Source of the DNA: Dendrobium chrysotoxum
Lineage: Eukaryota; Streptophyta; Magnoliopsida; Asparagales; Orchidaceae
Assembly: GCA_019925795.1 (NCBI GenBank)
Contig: CM034314.1
Span: 32,171,774 to 32,235,773, forward strand
Reading direction: 5' to 3'
Length of the DNA: 64,000 nt
Below, piece after piece: positions 11,398 to 21,746 of this stretch; position 1 is the stretch's first letter, and every line of letters starts with the position of its first letter. The notes under the pieces are model-generated. The model ran no database searches. It saw nothing but the letters and a program-made list of their open reading frames with translations, and was not told the origin of the DNA. The position numbers and the translations under genes were made by a program.

Positions 11398-12066
11398 GTG
11401 AATAATCGGATAATGGTTGGCGAAATTGAAACAATCGCTGGAGGCCCCTTACTATCCGACCAAGTCTTTTTGACTGTGGAAGAAAACCCAACTCCAAAAA
11501 AGGCTCGTATCGATCATTCCATCACATTTGATGATTCTGACCTGGAAGGAGTAAAAACCCCCCATCAAGATCTGCTTGTCATTAACGCAGGCATAGGTGA
11601 CCCGTGTTACAATGTCAAAAGAATTCTTGTGGATAACGGAAGTTCCGTAGATGTCCTGTTGTACTCTACTTTTCTCAACATAGGTCTCTCAAGAGAAAAA
11701 CTTCAACCTATTGCAGGTCATTTATATGGATTTAATAATCGACCTGTATGAGTGGAAGGTATAATCAATCTCCCAGTAGTACTTGGAGAATTCCCTCGAA
11801 AAACTACACACTCCATTCAATTTATTATGGTAAAGTCAGAATCGGCTTATAACGCTATCTTCGGGAGGCCGCTTCAGTCAATTTTTGGGATCATCGCCTC
11901 TATCCCTCACCTCAAGCTAAAGTTTCATACCCCATCAGGAGTCGGTGTAGTATGCGGATATCAGCAAGTAGCACAAACCTGCTATCTTAGGCAGGTCAAG
12001 CCTCATCCAACAGTTACCCTGAGCATCGAGGACTTTGATCTACGGAGTGAAGATATCCTTCAGTGA
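11398..12066 (+). pseudogene. pro: gypsy aspartic protease
   Basis: Processes the Gag-Pol polyprotein. The active-site strand reads ILVDNGSSVDVLLYSTF (near 11620-11670), the Tat-type form of the retropepsin D-x-G-S motif. The downstream flap and dimer region runs through GEFPRKTTHSIQFIMV to YNAIFGRPLQSIFGIIAS. A TGA at 11749 splits NRPV from VEGIINLP where CGA would continue the frame. It is in the same frame as gag and RT, with no separate start expected. Confidence 0.9.
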
Positions 12067-13122
12067 GCTTCCCCTGTAGAAGACCTTACTACTGTATCTA
12101 TATCTGAAGAGCATCCTTCAAAGATAGTACAAATTGGATCACTTCTCTCAGATGATGAGAAGAAAAACTTTACAAATTTTCTACGAGAAAATCAGGATAT
12201 TTTTGCATGGAGTCCAGCAGATATGCCCAGAATTGACCCTGAAGTGATCGTCCACTACCTCAAAGTCAATCCAATGTGCAAACCGATTATCCAGAAGAAA
12301 CATAACTTTGCGCCAGATCGCCAGCAAGCAATTGAACAAGAAGTGCATAAACTTTTGGAAGCTAAATTTATACGAGAGGTGTACTATCCTACTTAGTTAG
12401 CAAGTGTTGTCATGGTTCGAAAGGGGAGTGGAGCTTGGAGAATGTGTATAGATTATACTGATCTCAAGAAAGCTTGCCCAAAAGATAGTTTTATGCTCGC
12501 TCGCATCGACCAGTTAGTTGATACCACCTCTGGTCATCAGATGTTGAGCTTTATGGATGCTTACTCCGGCTATAATTAAGTAAAAATGAATCCTACTGAT
12601 GAAGAAGCAACAGCTTTTCAAACAGACAAAGGATTATACTACTACCGGGTGATGCCCTTCGGGCTCAAAAATACTAGAGCAACTTATCAGTGCCTCATGA
12701 ATAAGGTTTTTAAAAGCCTTATTGGACGTACTATGGAGGTGTACGTGGATGAAATGTTGGTAAAAAGATTTGAAAAATCTCAACATATCTCTGACCTGAA
12801 ATAATGTTTCCACTTATTGAGACATTATAATATGTGACTCAACCCTACTAAACATGCTTTTCTAGTCGCTTCTGGAAAGTTTTTGGGGCTTATGGTAACC
12901 CATAGAGGAATCGAAGCTAATCTAGAGAATATCAAGGCACTAAAAGACATGGTGCCGCCAAAGAACATCAAGGAGGTCCAAAGGCTAAATGGGAGAATTG
13001 CAGCACTATCTCGTTTCCTGGCACGCTTAGGAGACAAATATTTACCCTTCTTCAAGATACTTAGAGGCGCTCGTAGCTCTGGGTTCCAATGGACAGATGA
13101 ATGTCAAGAAGCCTTCGAATAA
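12067..13122 (+). pseudogene. pol (RT): gypsy reverse transcriptase
   Basis: RNA- and DNA-directed DNA polymerase. Seen in order: FAWSPADMPRIDPEVI, the fingers KGSGAWRMCIDYTDLKKACP, palm motif A SFMDAYSGYN, YYYRVMPFGLKNTRATYQ, and motif C reading YVDEMLVK where YVDDM is the norm, so the second catalytic aspartate is glutamate. The connection domain follows (FLGLMVTHRGIEANLENIKAL, RLNGRIAALSRFLARLGDK). Stops at 12394 (TAG), 12577 (TAA), about 12802 and about 12835 break it. With the active-site change, this copy should be inactive. Confidence 0.92.
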
Positions 13123-13560
13123 TTGTGAAAGTAATTGGCATCCCCGCCACTACTTTCAAAACCAATACCAGGAGAGAGATTGTATTTATATATGGCTGTA
13201 TCTGTCCAAGCCATTAGTTCGGTTCTGGTCCGAAAAGAAAATGCTATATGACGTCCTATCTACTATGTTAGTAAGATTTTATCTGAAGTAGAGGGACGTT
13301 ATCCTTTGGCATATAAGATAGTATTGGCGTTAGTTTATTCTGCCATAAAACTACGCCCTTACTTTCAACCCCATTCAATTGGGGTTTACATGAATCTACT
13401 GTTAAAAAGCATTCTGTAAAAGCCAGAACCATCGGGAAGGCTTGTTAAGTGGTCTGTAGAACTGGGACAATTTGATATCCACCACTTACCTAGGCCCGAT
13501 ATTAAATCTCAAGCACTAGCAAATTTCATAGTTGAATGCACCGTTCCTGTATCTGATGTA
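13123..13560 (+). pseudogene. pol (RH): gypsy RT-associated RNase H
   Basis: Degrades the RNA strand of the hybrid. Read in frame 1 after several stops: PPLLSKPIPGERLYLYMAVS, AISSVLVRKENA, YYVSKILSEVEGRYPLAYK and IHHLPRPDIKSQALANFIVE. The open frame at 13097-13291 is in another frame and is a shadow. This domain is the most heavily stopped of the polyprotein. Confidence 0.8.
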
Positions 13561-13990
13561 CAACCGAGTGCTTCACCTTCTTCTCCATGCTGGACGTTGT
13601 ATGTCGATGGAGCTTCAGGAAGTTCTGGGGCTGGGGCTGGAATTTTATTAATCTCTCCGCAGAAAGTTACCCTTGAGTATGGGCTCCGACTCAAGTTCCC
13701 AGTAACCAACAATATAGCCGAATACGAGGCACTTATTGCTGGATTAAGACTAGCAATTGACTGTGAAGTCCAGAATCTAATAGCCCACACTGATTCCCAA
13801 CTAGTCACCTCTCAGGTGGAGGGGGAGTTTGATATTCACAATCCTCAACTGGCCTAGTATTGTAGCATTGTGAAGCTACTTTTAGCCCGCATAAGAGAGT
13901 ATCGTATCATACATATTCCCCGAGAGCTAAATGCAAGAGCAGATGCTCTTTCAAAACTTGCCACATTAACAACAGGGGACACTATAAGAG
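13561..13990 (+). pseudogene. pol (aRNH): second (archaeal-type) RNase H of Tat elements
   Basis: A second RNase H-like domain of RVT_3 type: TLYVDGASGSSGAGAGILL carries the first acidic residue, NNIAEYEALIAGLRLA the glutamate, HTDSQLV the next aspartate, and ELNARADALSKLA the final aspartate. A TAG after HNPQLA interrupts it. Its presence between RNase H and integrase is diagnostic for the Tat lineage and supports the classification. It is still in frame 1; the frame changes near 14000. Confidence 0.9.
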
Positions 13991-13999
13991 AAGATGTAT

Positions 14000-15308
14000 C
14001 GAGGAGATCCACTTCCCAAGCATTTAGGGTCCGTGGGTCATACAGTCAATTGATGAGCCAAGAGAGATGTCTTGGATCGAACCCATCTTATCTTTTCTGA
14101 AAGATGGGGTACTACCTAAAGAACCCATAGCTACAATATGACTTCGGAGACAAGCAACAAATTTCACCATTATTGGCAATGAGTTGTATAAGCGCTCCTT
14201 CACTGGGCCGTACCTCAAGTGTCTCCCACCATCAGAAGCTGATTACACACTGCAAGAAGTTCATTCAGGAGTATGTGGAGAACATTTGGGAGGAAGGGCG
14301 TTGGCTTACAAGATTATGAGATAGGGATTCTTTTGGCCTACAAAGAAATAGGATGCATTTGAGTTTACACAAAAGTGTGAAAACTGTCAACTGCATTCCA
14401 ACCTCATTCATACACCCGCTCTGGAGCTTGCATCACTTCAAAGCCCCTGGCCTTTTGCCCAATAGGGAATTGATATAATGGGAACTTTTCCTATAGCCAC
14501 TACACAGCAAAAATTCATTATTCTGGCTGTAGATTACTTCACCAAATGGGTAAAGGCAGAACCTTTGGCGAAGATTACTGAAGCAAATGCCAAGCAATTC
14601 TTATGGAAAAATATAATATGTCGCTTTGGCATTCCTGTGAAAATCATCACTAATAATGGGACATAGTTCACCGGGAAGATCTTTATATCATTTTGTAAGG
14701 ATTTTTATATTTAGCTCATTCACACAGCTGTTGTCGATCCTCAAGCTAATGGGCAAACAGAGGTTACAAATTAAATAATTCTGAAAGGGCTGAAGACACG
14801 CTTGGGGAAGGCTGGGGGGCAATGGGCCGAAGGACTCCCCAATCTCCTCTTGGCTTATCAGACCACCGCCAGAACTCCTACAGGGGAAACCCCATATAAC
14901 CTTTGCTTTGGTACAGAATCAGTCATACCGATTGATATCGGAGTTCCTAGCTACAGAGTTCAGACTTTTGACTTCAATAACAATGAGGAGAGGCTTAGAG
15001 CAAATTTGGATCTCCTCCCAGAAGTAAGAGATGAAGCCTCACTCAGAACCGCTGCATACCACCAAAGAATCGCCCGTCACTACAATCGAAGGGTGAAACC
15101 TCGCCCTATCACCATTGGAGACTTAGTACTACGAAGCATTGAAGCCGCTGGAAAAGGCTCTCAGCATAATAAGCTCTCCCCCCTTTGGGAGGGTCCTTAT
15201 TTGGTAGAGGCTATGGTAAAGCCTGGAACCTTCAAACTGAAGGATGCTAGTGGAAAAATGCTTCCCCGAACTTGGAACGTGGGCAACCTTCACAAATACT
15301 ATCAGTAG
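14000..15308 (+). pseudogene. pol (IN): gypsy integrase
   Basis: Inserts the cDNA into nuclear DNA. In frame 3: MSWIEPILSFLKDGVLPKEP leads into the HHCC finger (HSGVCGEHLGG ... CENCQLH), then the DDE core with IILAVDYFTKWVKAEPL (first D), PVKIITNNGT (second D replaced by N) and the glutamate-side region QANGQTEVTN. The C-terminal part is open for 168 codons (14802-15308): LAYQTTARTPTGETPYNLCFG, the GDLVLR module and LSPLWEGPYLVEAMVKPGTF. It ends normally with GNLHKYYQ and TAG at 15308. Several stops, the frameshift near 14000 and the lost aspartate make it inactive. Confidence 0.9.
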
Positions 15309-16085
15309 GAGTTGACACTACTATCTGTCTATGTATTATATTTGTCTTGCATTTTATCTTCTCCTGTAGTCGTGTTATGTGTCTTTAAAGTTTTTCGTAC
15401 ATCCCTTATGTGTTGATTATAGAAGAACTTTTTTCTTGTATCCCTAAGTTATTCTAGGGAACTGCTATCTTATATTACGAAGTAATGTGATATTCACTTT
15501 GTTGTACTATTGTCTCTTCTCTCCAAACACTTTTTCTATGATTCGAGAAATACACAGTCTATATTGTATCTCGATCACTGAATGATCAATCCCAGGGGGA
15601 TTTGATCCGACCTCATCCGCACAAGTTAATGTCATCAAGTAAAGGCTTTGACTAACAACCTTGGATAGGTCAAATATCCTAGGAGGATATCTTGGATATC
15701 AAAATCATTTGATGATCAATCCCAAAGGGACTTAGTTTGACCTTTTCCGGACAGGTTAATATCAACAAGCAAATGCTTTCACTAATAAGCCCGGATAGGT
15801 CAAAACCTTTAAAAAAGGATATCTCATATTTGCTCAAGCCAAAAAGAGCTCACTAAAATACTCTCATCCAAACTGAAGTAAAACTAAGTGAATTTCATTT
15901 ATATGTGAGAAAAGAACATCAACAACTTCTTTATATATCACTGAACATCGAGTACACCAAATAGAAACATCAACATTGAGCATACATACAAACACTAGAA
16001 AGAAAGCAAAGTGATATAAAACAACATCAAAGTCATCCTATAGAATCTCAACATCATCCTCATCCTCCTCCAAGGAAAAAGCTTG
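15309..16085 (+). other. spacer between pol and antisense ORF, with 130-bp direct repeat
   Basis: No coding sequence is seen. A ~130-bp unit beginning GATCAATCCC occurs at 15584 and again at 15714, each with a GGATAGGTCAAA segment. Tandem repeats in this position are common in Tat elements. The 3' ends of the convergent sense and antisense transcripts would fall here. Confidence 0.7.
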
Positions 16086-17695
16086 CTATAACTCACTCTC
16101 CAGCTCTTCACCACCAGAGTCTGAAGAAGCATCACCAGAAGCCTGGCTAGGAGTCAACCCCTCGATCTCTGCTCCAGTCTTACGATGTACTTTACGTACG
16201 CCCTTCAAAAAGCCCTTGATGAAGCCATCCTCTGCGCACTCTGCCTCCAAGGCCTTCACCTCCACTTCATAAATATGATTGTGAGCTTCCTGATTGTGGT
16301 CCTCAATGATGATCTTGAAAGCATAAGATTTCTTGAACTCTTCAATAACTGCAGACGGCAACTATTGGGCCTCCTTCTCAGACATCATACTCTGAAGCCT
16401 CTCATTCTCAGCCTCAAGGATTTGTTGAGTCTTTTCCCGCTGCTTTATCGTCGCCTATGCCTCTACCAACTCTATATGCAAACGATCCATCCGTTCATTT
16501 TGAGAAGAGGCTGAATTGATCTTGTTGGCCAACTCTGCTCTGCACCCCTCAAATTGATCCTCCACCACCTTCATCTCCTTTACTTTGCTATCATATTTCT
16601 TCTTGTACTCTCCCTGAAGGTATTTAACCTTCACAAAGTCTTTGTTCCAATCATTCAGAGTCTTGGTCATCTCGATCTTGAAATCAGAATACTGGTATAA
16701 CAGAAATATAAAAAAAAGAGGAAGAAGTAAAGGAGAACTCACCAACTCCTCAGCCCGCCGGCGGCCAATGCACTGATGGTTCAACACATCTTCTGGAATG
16801 TATGACTTGGATGGAGAAACTCGAGGACCTTTACTAACAACTGTTAAAACCTCATCTGGCTTCTTCTTCCCCGGTGCTTGCAAACCTTCCTCACTCCCTG
16901 GTCACTTGGAGTGGTTCTTTTGGGGAACCACTTCTGGAACTCTAGCAGACTTCTTCAATATTTGAGCATGTGACCTCCCTGCTTGAGTAGATAATCCAAC
17001 CTTGAACAAGTACTCTTCATCTATGTATTTACTCAAGTAACGCACCTCGTAGTGTAGAGTGTCTAAATTAGGGAGCTTGAGTATCCTTAACAAATCTTCT
17101 GCTCCAATGTGAAGGGGGAAGGGTAACTCTTTCAACTTCTCCCATTTCTCCTGAAGACCCCATTCATTCTGTACAAAAAAAAAAAATTGTTGATCCAACC
17201 TTTCGAGGGGTCTCGAGTGCGGATATCCAACCACTTGGACCTGAAAGAAATGCGTCCCTGCGCGTCGCTAAAGAGACACCCCATCCGAGAAAGGCACTCT
17301 GAGGAAAGTACCACTCCACGGTCTCTAAAAAGCACAATCAGGCCCATAACAATTGACATGACTCTATAGGAAAATTGAGATAAGCACACCCCACAAATAG
17401 TCAGAATATCGATCAGTTCAGAAGCAGGAGGAAACCGCAGCCCCGCTCGCAAACTAAACTCGTACACAGTCACATATCCCGGGGGAGGGAAGCAGGCACG
17501 ATCAGATCTAGCTGGCACCTTTATCACCAAATTATTAGGAAAATGAAATTTTTTCCTAAACGAGATGAAAGAGTCCTCAGTGATGGTGGAAATCACATCG
17601 TTAGCTTTCGGCACCTTTTAAATCCTCTTTGAAACTTCAGATCGTTGTACAGGATGATCTTCAGAAGGATTTTTAAAGGATACAGGATCACCCAT
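16086..17695 (-). pseudogene. antisense ORF of the Tat element (putative gypsy-type transposon protein, Transposase_28-like)
   Basis: Lies opposite to gag-pol. The chosen start is the ATG at 17695 (MGDPVSFKNPSEDHP), in frame with the long segment below it. The N-terminal domain reads ARSDRACFPPPGYVTVYEF, LRAGLRFPPASELIDILTIC and SEWLSRMG-like text, resembling Pfam PF04195, known from Tat elements such as Grande. After a frameshift in a T-run (17172-17187) it continues with NEWGLQEKWEKLKELPFPLH and a probable coiled coil (16680-16370), and ends GGEELESEL with TAG at 16086-16088. Stops near 17620, 16454 and 16367 break it. Its function is unknown. Confidence 0.8.
16692..16742 (-). other. candidate 51-nt intron in the antisense ORF
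   Basis: On the minus strand the donor is GAGTTG|GTGAGTTCTCC and the acceptor CTGTTATACCAG|TATTC, with a pyrimidine-rich tract between. The length is a multiple of three and contains no stop, so retention inserts a hydrophobic LPLFFIFLLY-type stretch into an otherwise hydrophilic coiled-coil protein. It is short for a plant intron. Confidence 0.5.
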
Positions 17696-17960
17696 TTCAC
17701 TTCCTTTACTAAAGAGAGACGCAAATCTAAGTCGGGAAAATCACCTACGAAAGACTGCAGAAAGCCTCCAAAGTAGGAAGAAAAAGGGGGAAAAACGGAG
17801 AGAGGTAGGGGGAAGCCGCTAACTTCTGCGCAAAAGGAGGGGCGCCGAGTCAAGTAGGGAAAATCACCTACTTAAAAATAGCGGAAGGCCTCAGAATGCC
17901 AAAAGCTAGAAAGCCAGAGGGAGAGGGAAATGTGGTGCAAAATTTCATTACCCCAAGGGG

Positions 17961-17972
17961 GGTATTTATAGG
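17961..17972 (-). promoter_or_regulatory. TATA box of the antisense promoter
   Basis: On the minus strand this reads CCTATAAATACC, about 265 bases upstream of the antisense ATG at 17695. It is the only strong TATA match I noticed upstream of that ORF, suggesting transcription independent of the LTR. Confidence 0.55.
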
Positions 17973-18284
17973 ATGAAAAGGGGGAGAAAAAGAGAGGGAA
18001 AATTGAAAAAAGAGAGGGAAAATGTTTAAAATTTGGAGGGAGAAAGCTTCTAGAAAATTCTTTGAATTTTTTTGAATTTTTCAGAATTTTATCGGAATTT
18101 TTTGGGCCAAAAATTAGTTACTTTCTGATTTTATAAAAAAAAAAAAAATTTGGCAGGCCCAGCAAAAAAAAAAATTAACAAAAAATTTTTAGGGGGCAAG
18201 CGGACCCGCCCCCTCCTCCTTTCCAAGAGCCGCATCAGCGGTTCTTCACAAAAAAAAAATTTAAAAGGGGCAGTTGGCCCATTT

Positions 18285-18372
18285 GCCCGCGCTCGCCCCA
18301 GGGGGCGCGCCCCTTGCCCGCGCGCCCGCGCGGGCCGCCTCTGGCGGCGGCTACCTGCGGCCGGCCGGTTCA
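18285..18372. other. GC-rich island inside the element
   Basis: A block of nearly pure G/C with many CpGs (GGGGGCGCGCCCC, CCCGCGCGGGCC, CTGCGGCCGGCCGG) between the antisense promoter and the 3' LTR. The frame at 18150-18398 crossing it reads as proline/arginine low complexity and is not called as a gene. Confidence 0.7.
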
Positions 18373-18610
18373 GCCGCCTACGCGTTATCGGGCTCTAATT
18401 TTAGGCCCGGACGGTCCAAATCAGACATTTTTGGGATTTATATTTGAGTTTTCGACGTTCCGGACTCAATTTTGACACTTTCGGAGCTCAACGAGGCCTC
18501 TACAATCAAGTTTGAGCAAAATTATATCTTTTTGAACGCAATTTTTTGTGATTCGGCCAATGTAAAATACTGGAACAAGTATTTTCAGACTCTGGCAGCT
18601 TCTACGTCCG

Positions 18611-18626
18611 AAAATAGGGGGGCAAC
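18611..18626 (+). promoter_or_regulatory. polypurine tract
   Basis: AAAATAGGGGGGCAAC directly before the TG of LTR2; primes plus-strand DNA synthesis. Confidence 0.8.
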
Positions 18627-19613
18627 TGATATGTTATCAAAAAATTATCTTGATTGGGCACGAATCTCGAAGCAAAAACACAAGTTGGAAACTTCAAAAA
18701 TTAATTCAGAGACCATTTAAACTCCAATTTCAGGAAGCTTATAATTGAACTGAGCGTCTCGGTAATACGAACCCAACGACACCAAATTTGACTCAATCCG
18801 AGCCCAAATGAGTCCAAATCAAGTACCCAAAGCACTATTAGAAACCTCAAATAGCAATTTGAGTTACCAAACAGTCTCCGATTTTGACGAGCTTATAGTC
18901 GAATCGAGCGGCTCGATGAGACAAATCTAATGAGCCCAAGATCATAGAATTCTAATACCATTAAAACCTTAAAATACTCAATAAATGGCTCATGATCAAG
19001 GGATTCAATATCAGCCGTTCATGCAGATCACTCCTTATTTGCCCCTGATCCCTCATCTTTTTATGGGCTATGCCACTCCAAAAAAACTATAAATAGCCCC
19101 TCATTTCTCTTAAGAAGGGACCTAAGCCAAGAAGAGGAGAGGAGAAGAAGAAGAGAAGAGAAGTCTAGAAGGGAATAGCTCCTCCTCAACCACCGCTAGA
19201 ACACCGCCGGAACTCCGCCGGAACACCACCGGGACCTCGCCGGAACATCGTCGGAACATCGCTGGGTGCCCGAAGTACGCCGGAGCTCTGCCCAACTTCC
19301 AAGTGACACCGAAATTCTGCCGGACACCCGAGTGACATCGGAACTCTGCTTGGCCTTGTAATCAACTTTTAGTACTCATTGTAATCTGATCCTCCTGAAT
19401 TTCAAGGAGGAATCAGTCTCCTGTATTTCAAACAACGCTAGTGGAACTCTTTCAACTGGGCATGACCCCGTGGTTTTTTCCTTTTCTTGGGTTTTCCATG
19501 TAAAAATCCTGGTGTTACTATTTCAATTCTGTTTGTGTGCTGGATATACATATAACACTGAGACGAAAATTTAAACTCTATCACAACTTGTGTTTATCTT
19601 CGAGTCTGCAACA
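18627..19613 (+). repeat. 3' LTR of the Tat gypsy element
   Basis: Starts TGATATGTTATC and ends TGCAACA, followed by the AGTAT duplication. It is about 30 bases longer than LTR1, partly from an extra CGCCGGAAC-type unit near 19200. The TATA box is conserved. Confidence 0.92.
19088..19096 (+). promoter_or_regulatory. TATA box TATAAATAG of the 3' LTR
   Basis: Same motif and context as at 9317. In the 3' LTR it could drive read-out into the flank. Confidence 0.6.
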
Positions 19614-19618
19614 AGTAT
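19614..19618. repeat. target site duplication AGTAT (right)
   Basis: Copy of 8853-8857. Confidence 0.75.
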
Positions 19619-19744
19619 AAGAAATAAGAAATTAAAAAGAAAGCTTAATTTATGTCCAACAGAGAAATATTTATTAGGCCAGAAAAAATTTTTTGTTGTG
19701 AAGATTTATTTTTATCTTCTAAAGAATGTATACAATATAGATTT

Positions 19745-20110
19745 AATTCTTAGTTTTTTATTTAAAATAACTTTCATTAATTGTGTAAATTATTTCTAGT
19801 TAATTAATGATTTTTCAATTATTATTCAAGCTTTAAAACTGATAGTTTTTCAATTTTAATTTAGTTTTTAAAATTGACCATTTTTTAGTTTAAACTAAGT
19901 TTTTAGAACGGGCAGTTTTAAAGCTTTAGTTCAGCTTTAAAACTGAAATTTAAGTCAATTAATTTCAAATTTTAATTATATTTTTGATCTCTAAGACTTC
20001 TCTTCAGTACTTCTAAGAAGAAGAAACAATATGCCATCCTTTTGGGGGAGAAAATGTTTAGAAGATTTTATAATTAATGAAATATGCGATCAAATTCAAT
20101 GGCCAGAGGA
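19745..20110. repeat. dispersed repeat shared with 34190-34570
   Basis: Shares TTTAAAATAACT, the TTTTTCAATTTTAATTTAG block and ACTTCTAAGAAGA ... GATCAAATT ... ATG in the same order with 34190-34560, which lies just past a copia RNase H remnant. It is therefore probably an old copia LTR piece. It contains several self-complementary CAGCTTTAAAACTG-type halves. Confidence 0.6.
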
Positions 20111-20204
20111 ATGCACACTTCCAAAAACTTAATGTTTTTACAACAGTTTATCATAGTGGTTTGCAAACCTCCACTATAATATGTATTGGTAGCAGTTTGC
20201 ACCT

Positions 20205-20640
20205 ATTATTTCCCCTTCCTAACCTAGCTGACTCAATATGTATTGCTTCTTCTCTTCGTCGACCGCAATCTATGATCTCCATTTGCTGAGCATCAATTAC
20301 CGAATCTAACCGTCTCAATGCTGAATCTGCAACTGAATCCATCACCATGACCTAATTCATCATCACACCGAATCTGTCGTTTCCATTCATCCGAATGCGT
20401 CCTAGGTATTTTTTGCCCTTTTCTTGACATGGCTGACTCATTCTGTATTCGACTCTTGGTTCTTCTACTTCGTCGACCACCATTCCAAGATATCTCGGTG
20501 AGCATCATGACCAAATCTGTCTGTCTCGATGCTTAATCCATCATCGAATCCACCACCATCGTTGAATCCATCATCAACACTGAATCTGTTGTCGCCATTC
20601 ATCGGAGCAAGTCCCGGGTGTTTTTCATAAGAAACAAATT
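20205..20640. repeat. two-copy direct duplication of about 215 bp
   Basis: CTTCGTCGACC occurs at 20254 and 20469. Around both lie TGACTCA..TGTATT, GTGAGCATCA / CTGAGCATCA, ACCGTCTC / CTGTCTCGATGCT and serial GAATC(C/T) motifs. On the minus strand both halves read partly open and aspartate/glutamate/arginine-rich, but I recognise no domain. It may be a captured gene fragment or an old minisatellite. Confidence 0.6.
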
Positions 20641-21741
20641 GAGCTAATGTTATCAATTTAGGGCTGAAACTTTAGGGCTGGTGGTACTTGAGGAGGATTA
20701 TGTTGATAGAGGAAGCTCTCGTGATAATGCCTAAATTGCAAATTGTCAGGTGCTCGTTAACAGCAATACAGGGAGGAGTTGCATGTACATAAAGGTTTCT
20801 CAATGCATTAGTCTCAACTAATTTTTGTAGGCATTATGAATAATTTTTTATGGAATTTTCACTTTAAGCTCGTGATGATGATGTCTAAATGCATTCGATG
20901 CTAAGGGTTATCAATGCACAACATTCTTGCAAGAACAAGTAACTTTAGTTTAGGCTAAACAGTTATTCTTTTGTGCACATTGATATGGTGTGAGATACCT
21001 TTGTTGAAGGTTTTCTGCTTGTTATATCTGATTACTTTATTATACTCTAGGATATCATACATTCATTACATTGATAGTTACTGGCACTACACATTTAATT
21101 TACATGTAGTGAGCCTTTTCAATATATTGCATTTGTATTTGTTGAGTCAGTGTCAATATTTACTTTTCTGAACATAGTAGAATGTAAATAAGAATCAATG
21201 TAAAGTGTAAATTTGTAAATAAAAATGTAAAGTTATATATCTCATGTAATAAGTAGATTGAGTTATAAAATTATAAAGAGTGGTACATATTTAAAGATGA
21301 TTTTTTCTATACAGCTGTAAATTTCAAGAGAAAATTATTCTTCTTTCTCTGGAGATCATTATCTTTTGAAATTCTATAGAAGATCATGAAGCTAGAAGAT
21401 ATAAAAACTAAAGTATGCAATCATATTTAAATTTTAATTGTATTGGAATAGAAATCTAAGCCTGCTTTGGTGGAGCTTAACCACCTTTCCTTTTATAGCA
21501 GACCCTAGTTTGTACTTTACTTTTAATTATAAATAAATAGATAAAAAATTTATTATATATTGCTACATCAATGCTACTTCATTTATACATTCATCGGTAA
21601 AGGTAAATTTCATAAGTTAGTTGCATTTACATATTAAAGAGCCCTTATTAAATTGTGAACTAAAACCATGATTCAAGTTAAATACACAACCTCCTATCTT
21701 GCATTCATAAGACTTAGCGTGTCTAATTTCTATGAATTATA
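20641..21741. other. no gene recognised
   Basis: AT-rich. A plus frame at 20971-21171 is hydrophobic low-complexity text with no support. Confidence 0.5.
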
Positions 21742-21746
21742 CTTAA
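21742..21746. repeat. target site duplication CTTAA (left)
   Basis: Matches CTTAG at 27644-27648 in four of five bases. Confidence 0.55.

Larger units (their letters stand above)
8858..19613 (+). mobile_element. Ty3/gypsy element, Tat lineage, structurally complete
   Basis: A 10.76-kb element with AGTAT duplications, two LTRs of about 0.96 and 0.99 kb, primer site, gag, protease, RT, RNase H, a second RNase H before integrase, an antisense ORF and a polypurine tract. The second RNase H and the antisense ORF place it in the Tat lineage (Grande/Retand/Ogre-like). The sense frame is frame 1 from 9862 to about 13960 and then frame 3. It is broken by stops, several of them at CGA-, CAA- or TGG-type sites, so it is not autonomous today. 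Confidence 0.93.

Noticed and set aside
13097..13291. 64-codon plus frame in frame 2 of the gypsy element
   Set aside because: The RNase H text is in frame 1 across the same stretch; this is a shadow frame.
18150..18398. 82-codon frame with arginine/alanine/proline text
   Set aside because: A product of the CpG-rich island; low complexity and no homologous motif.
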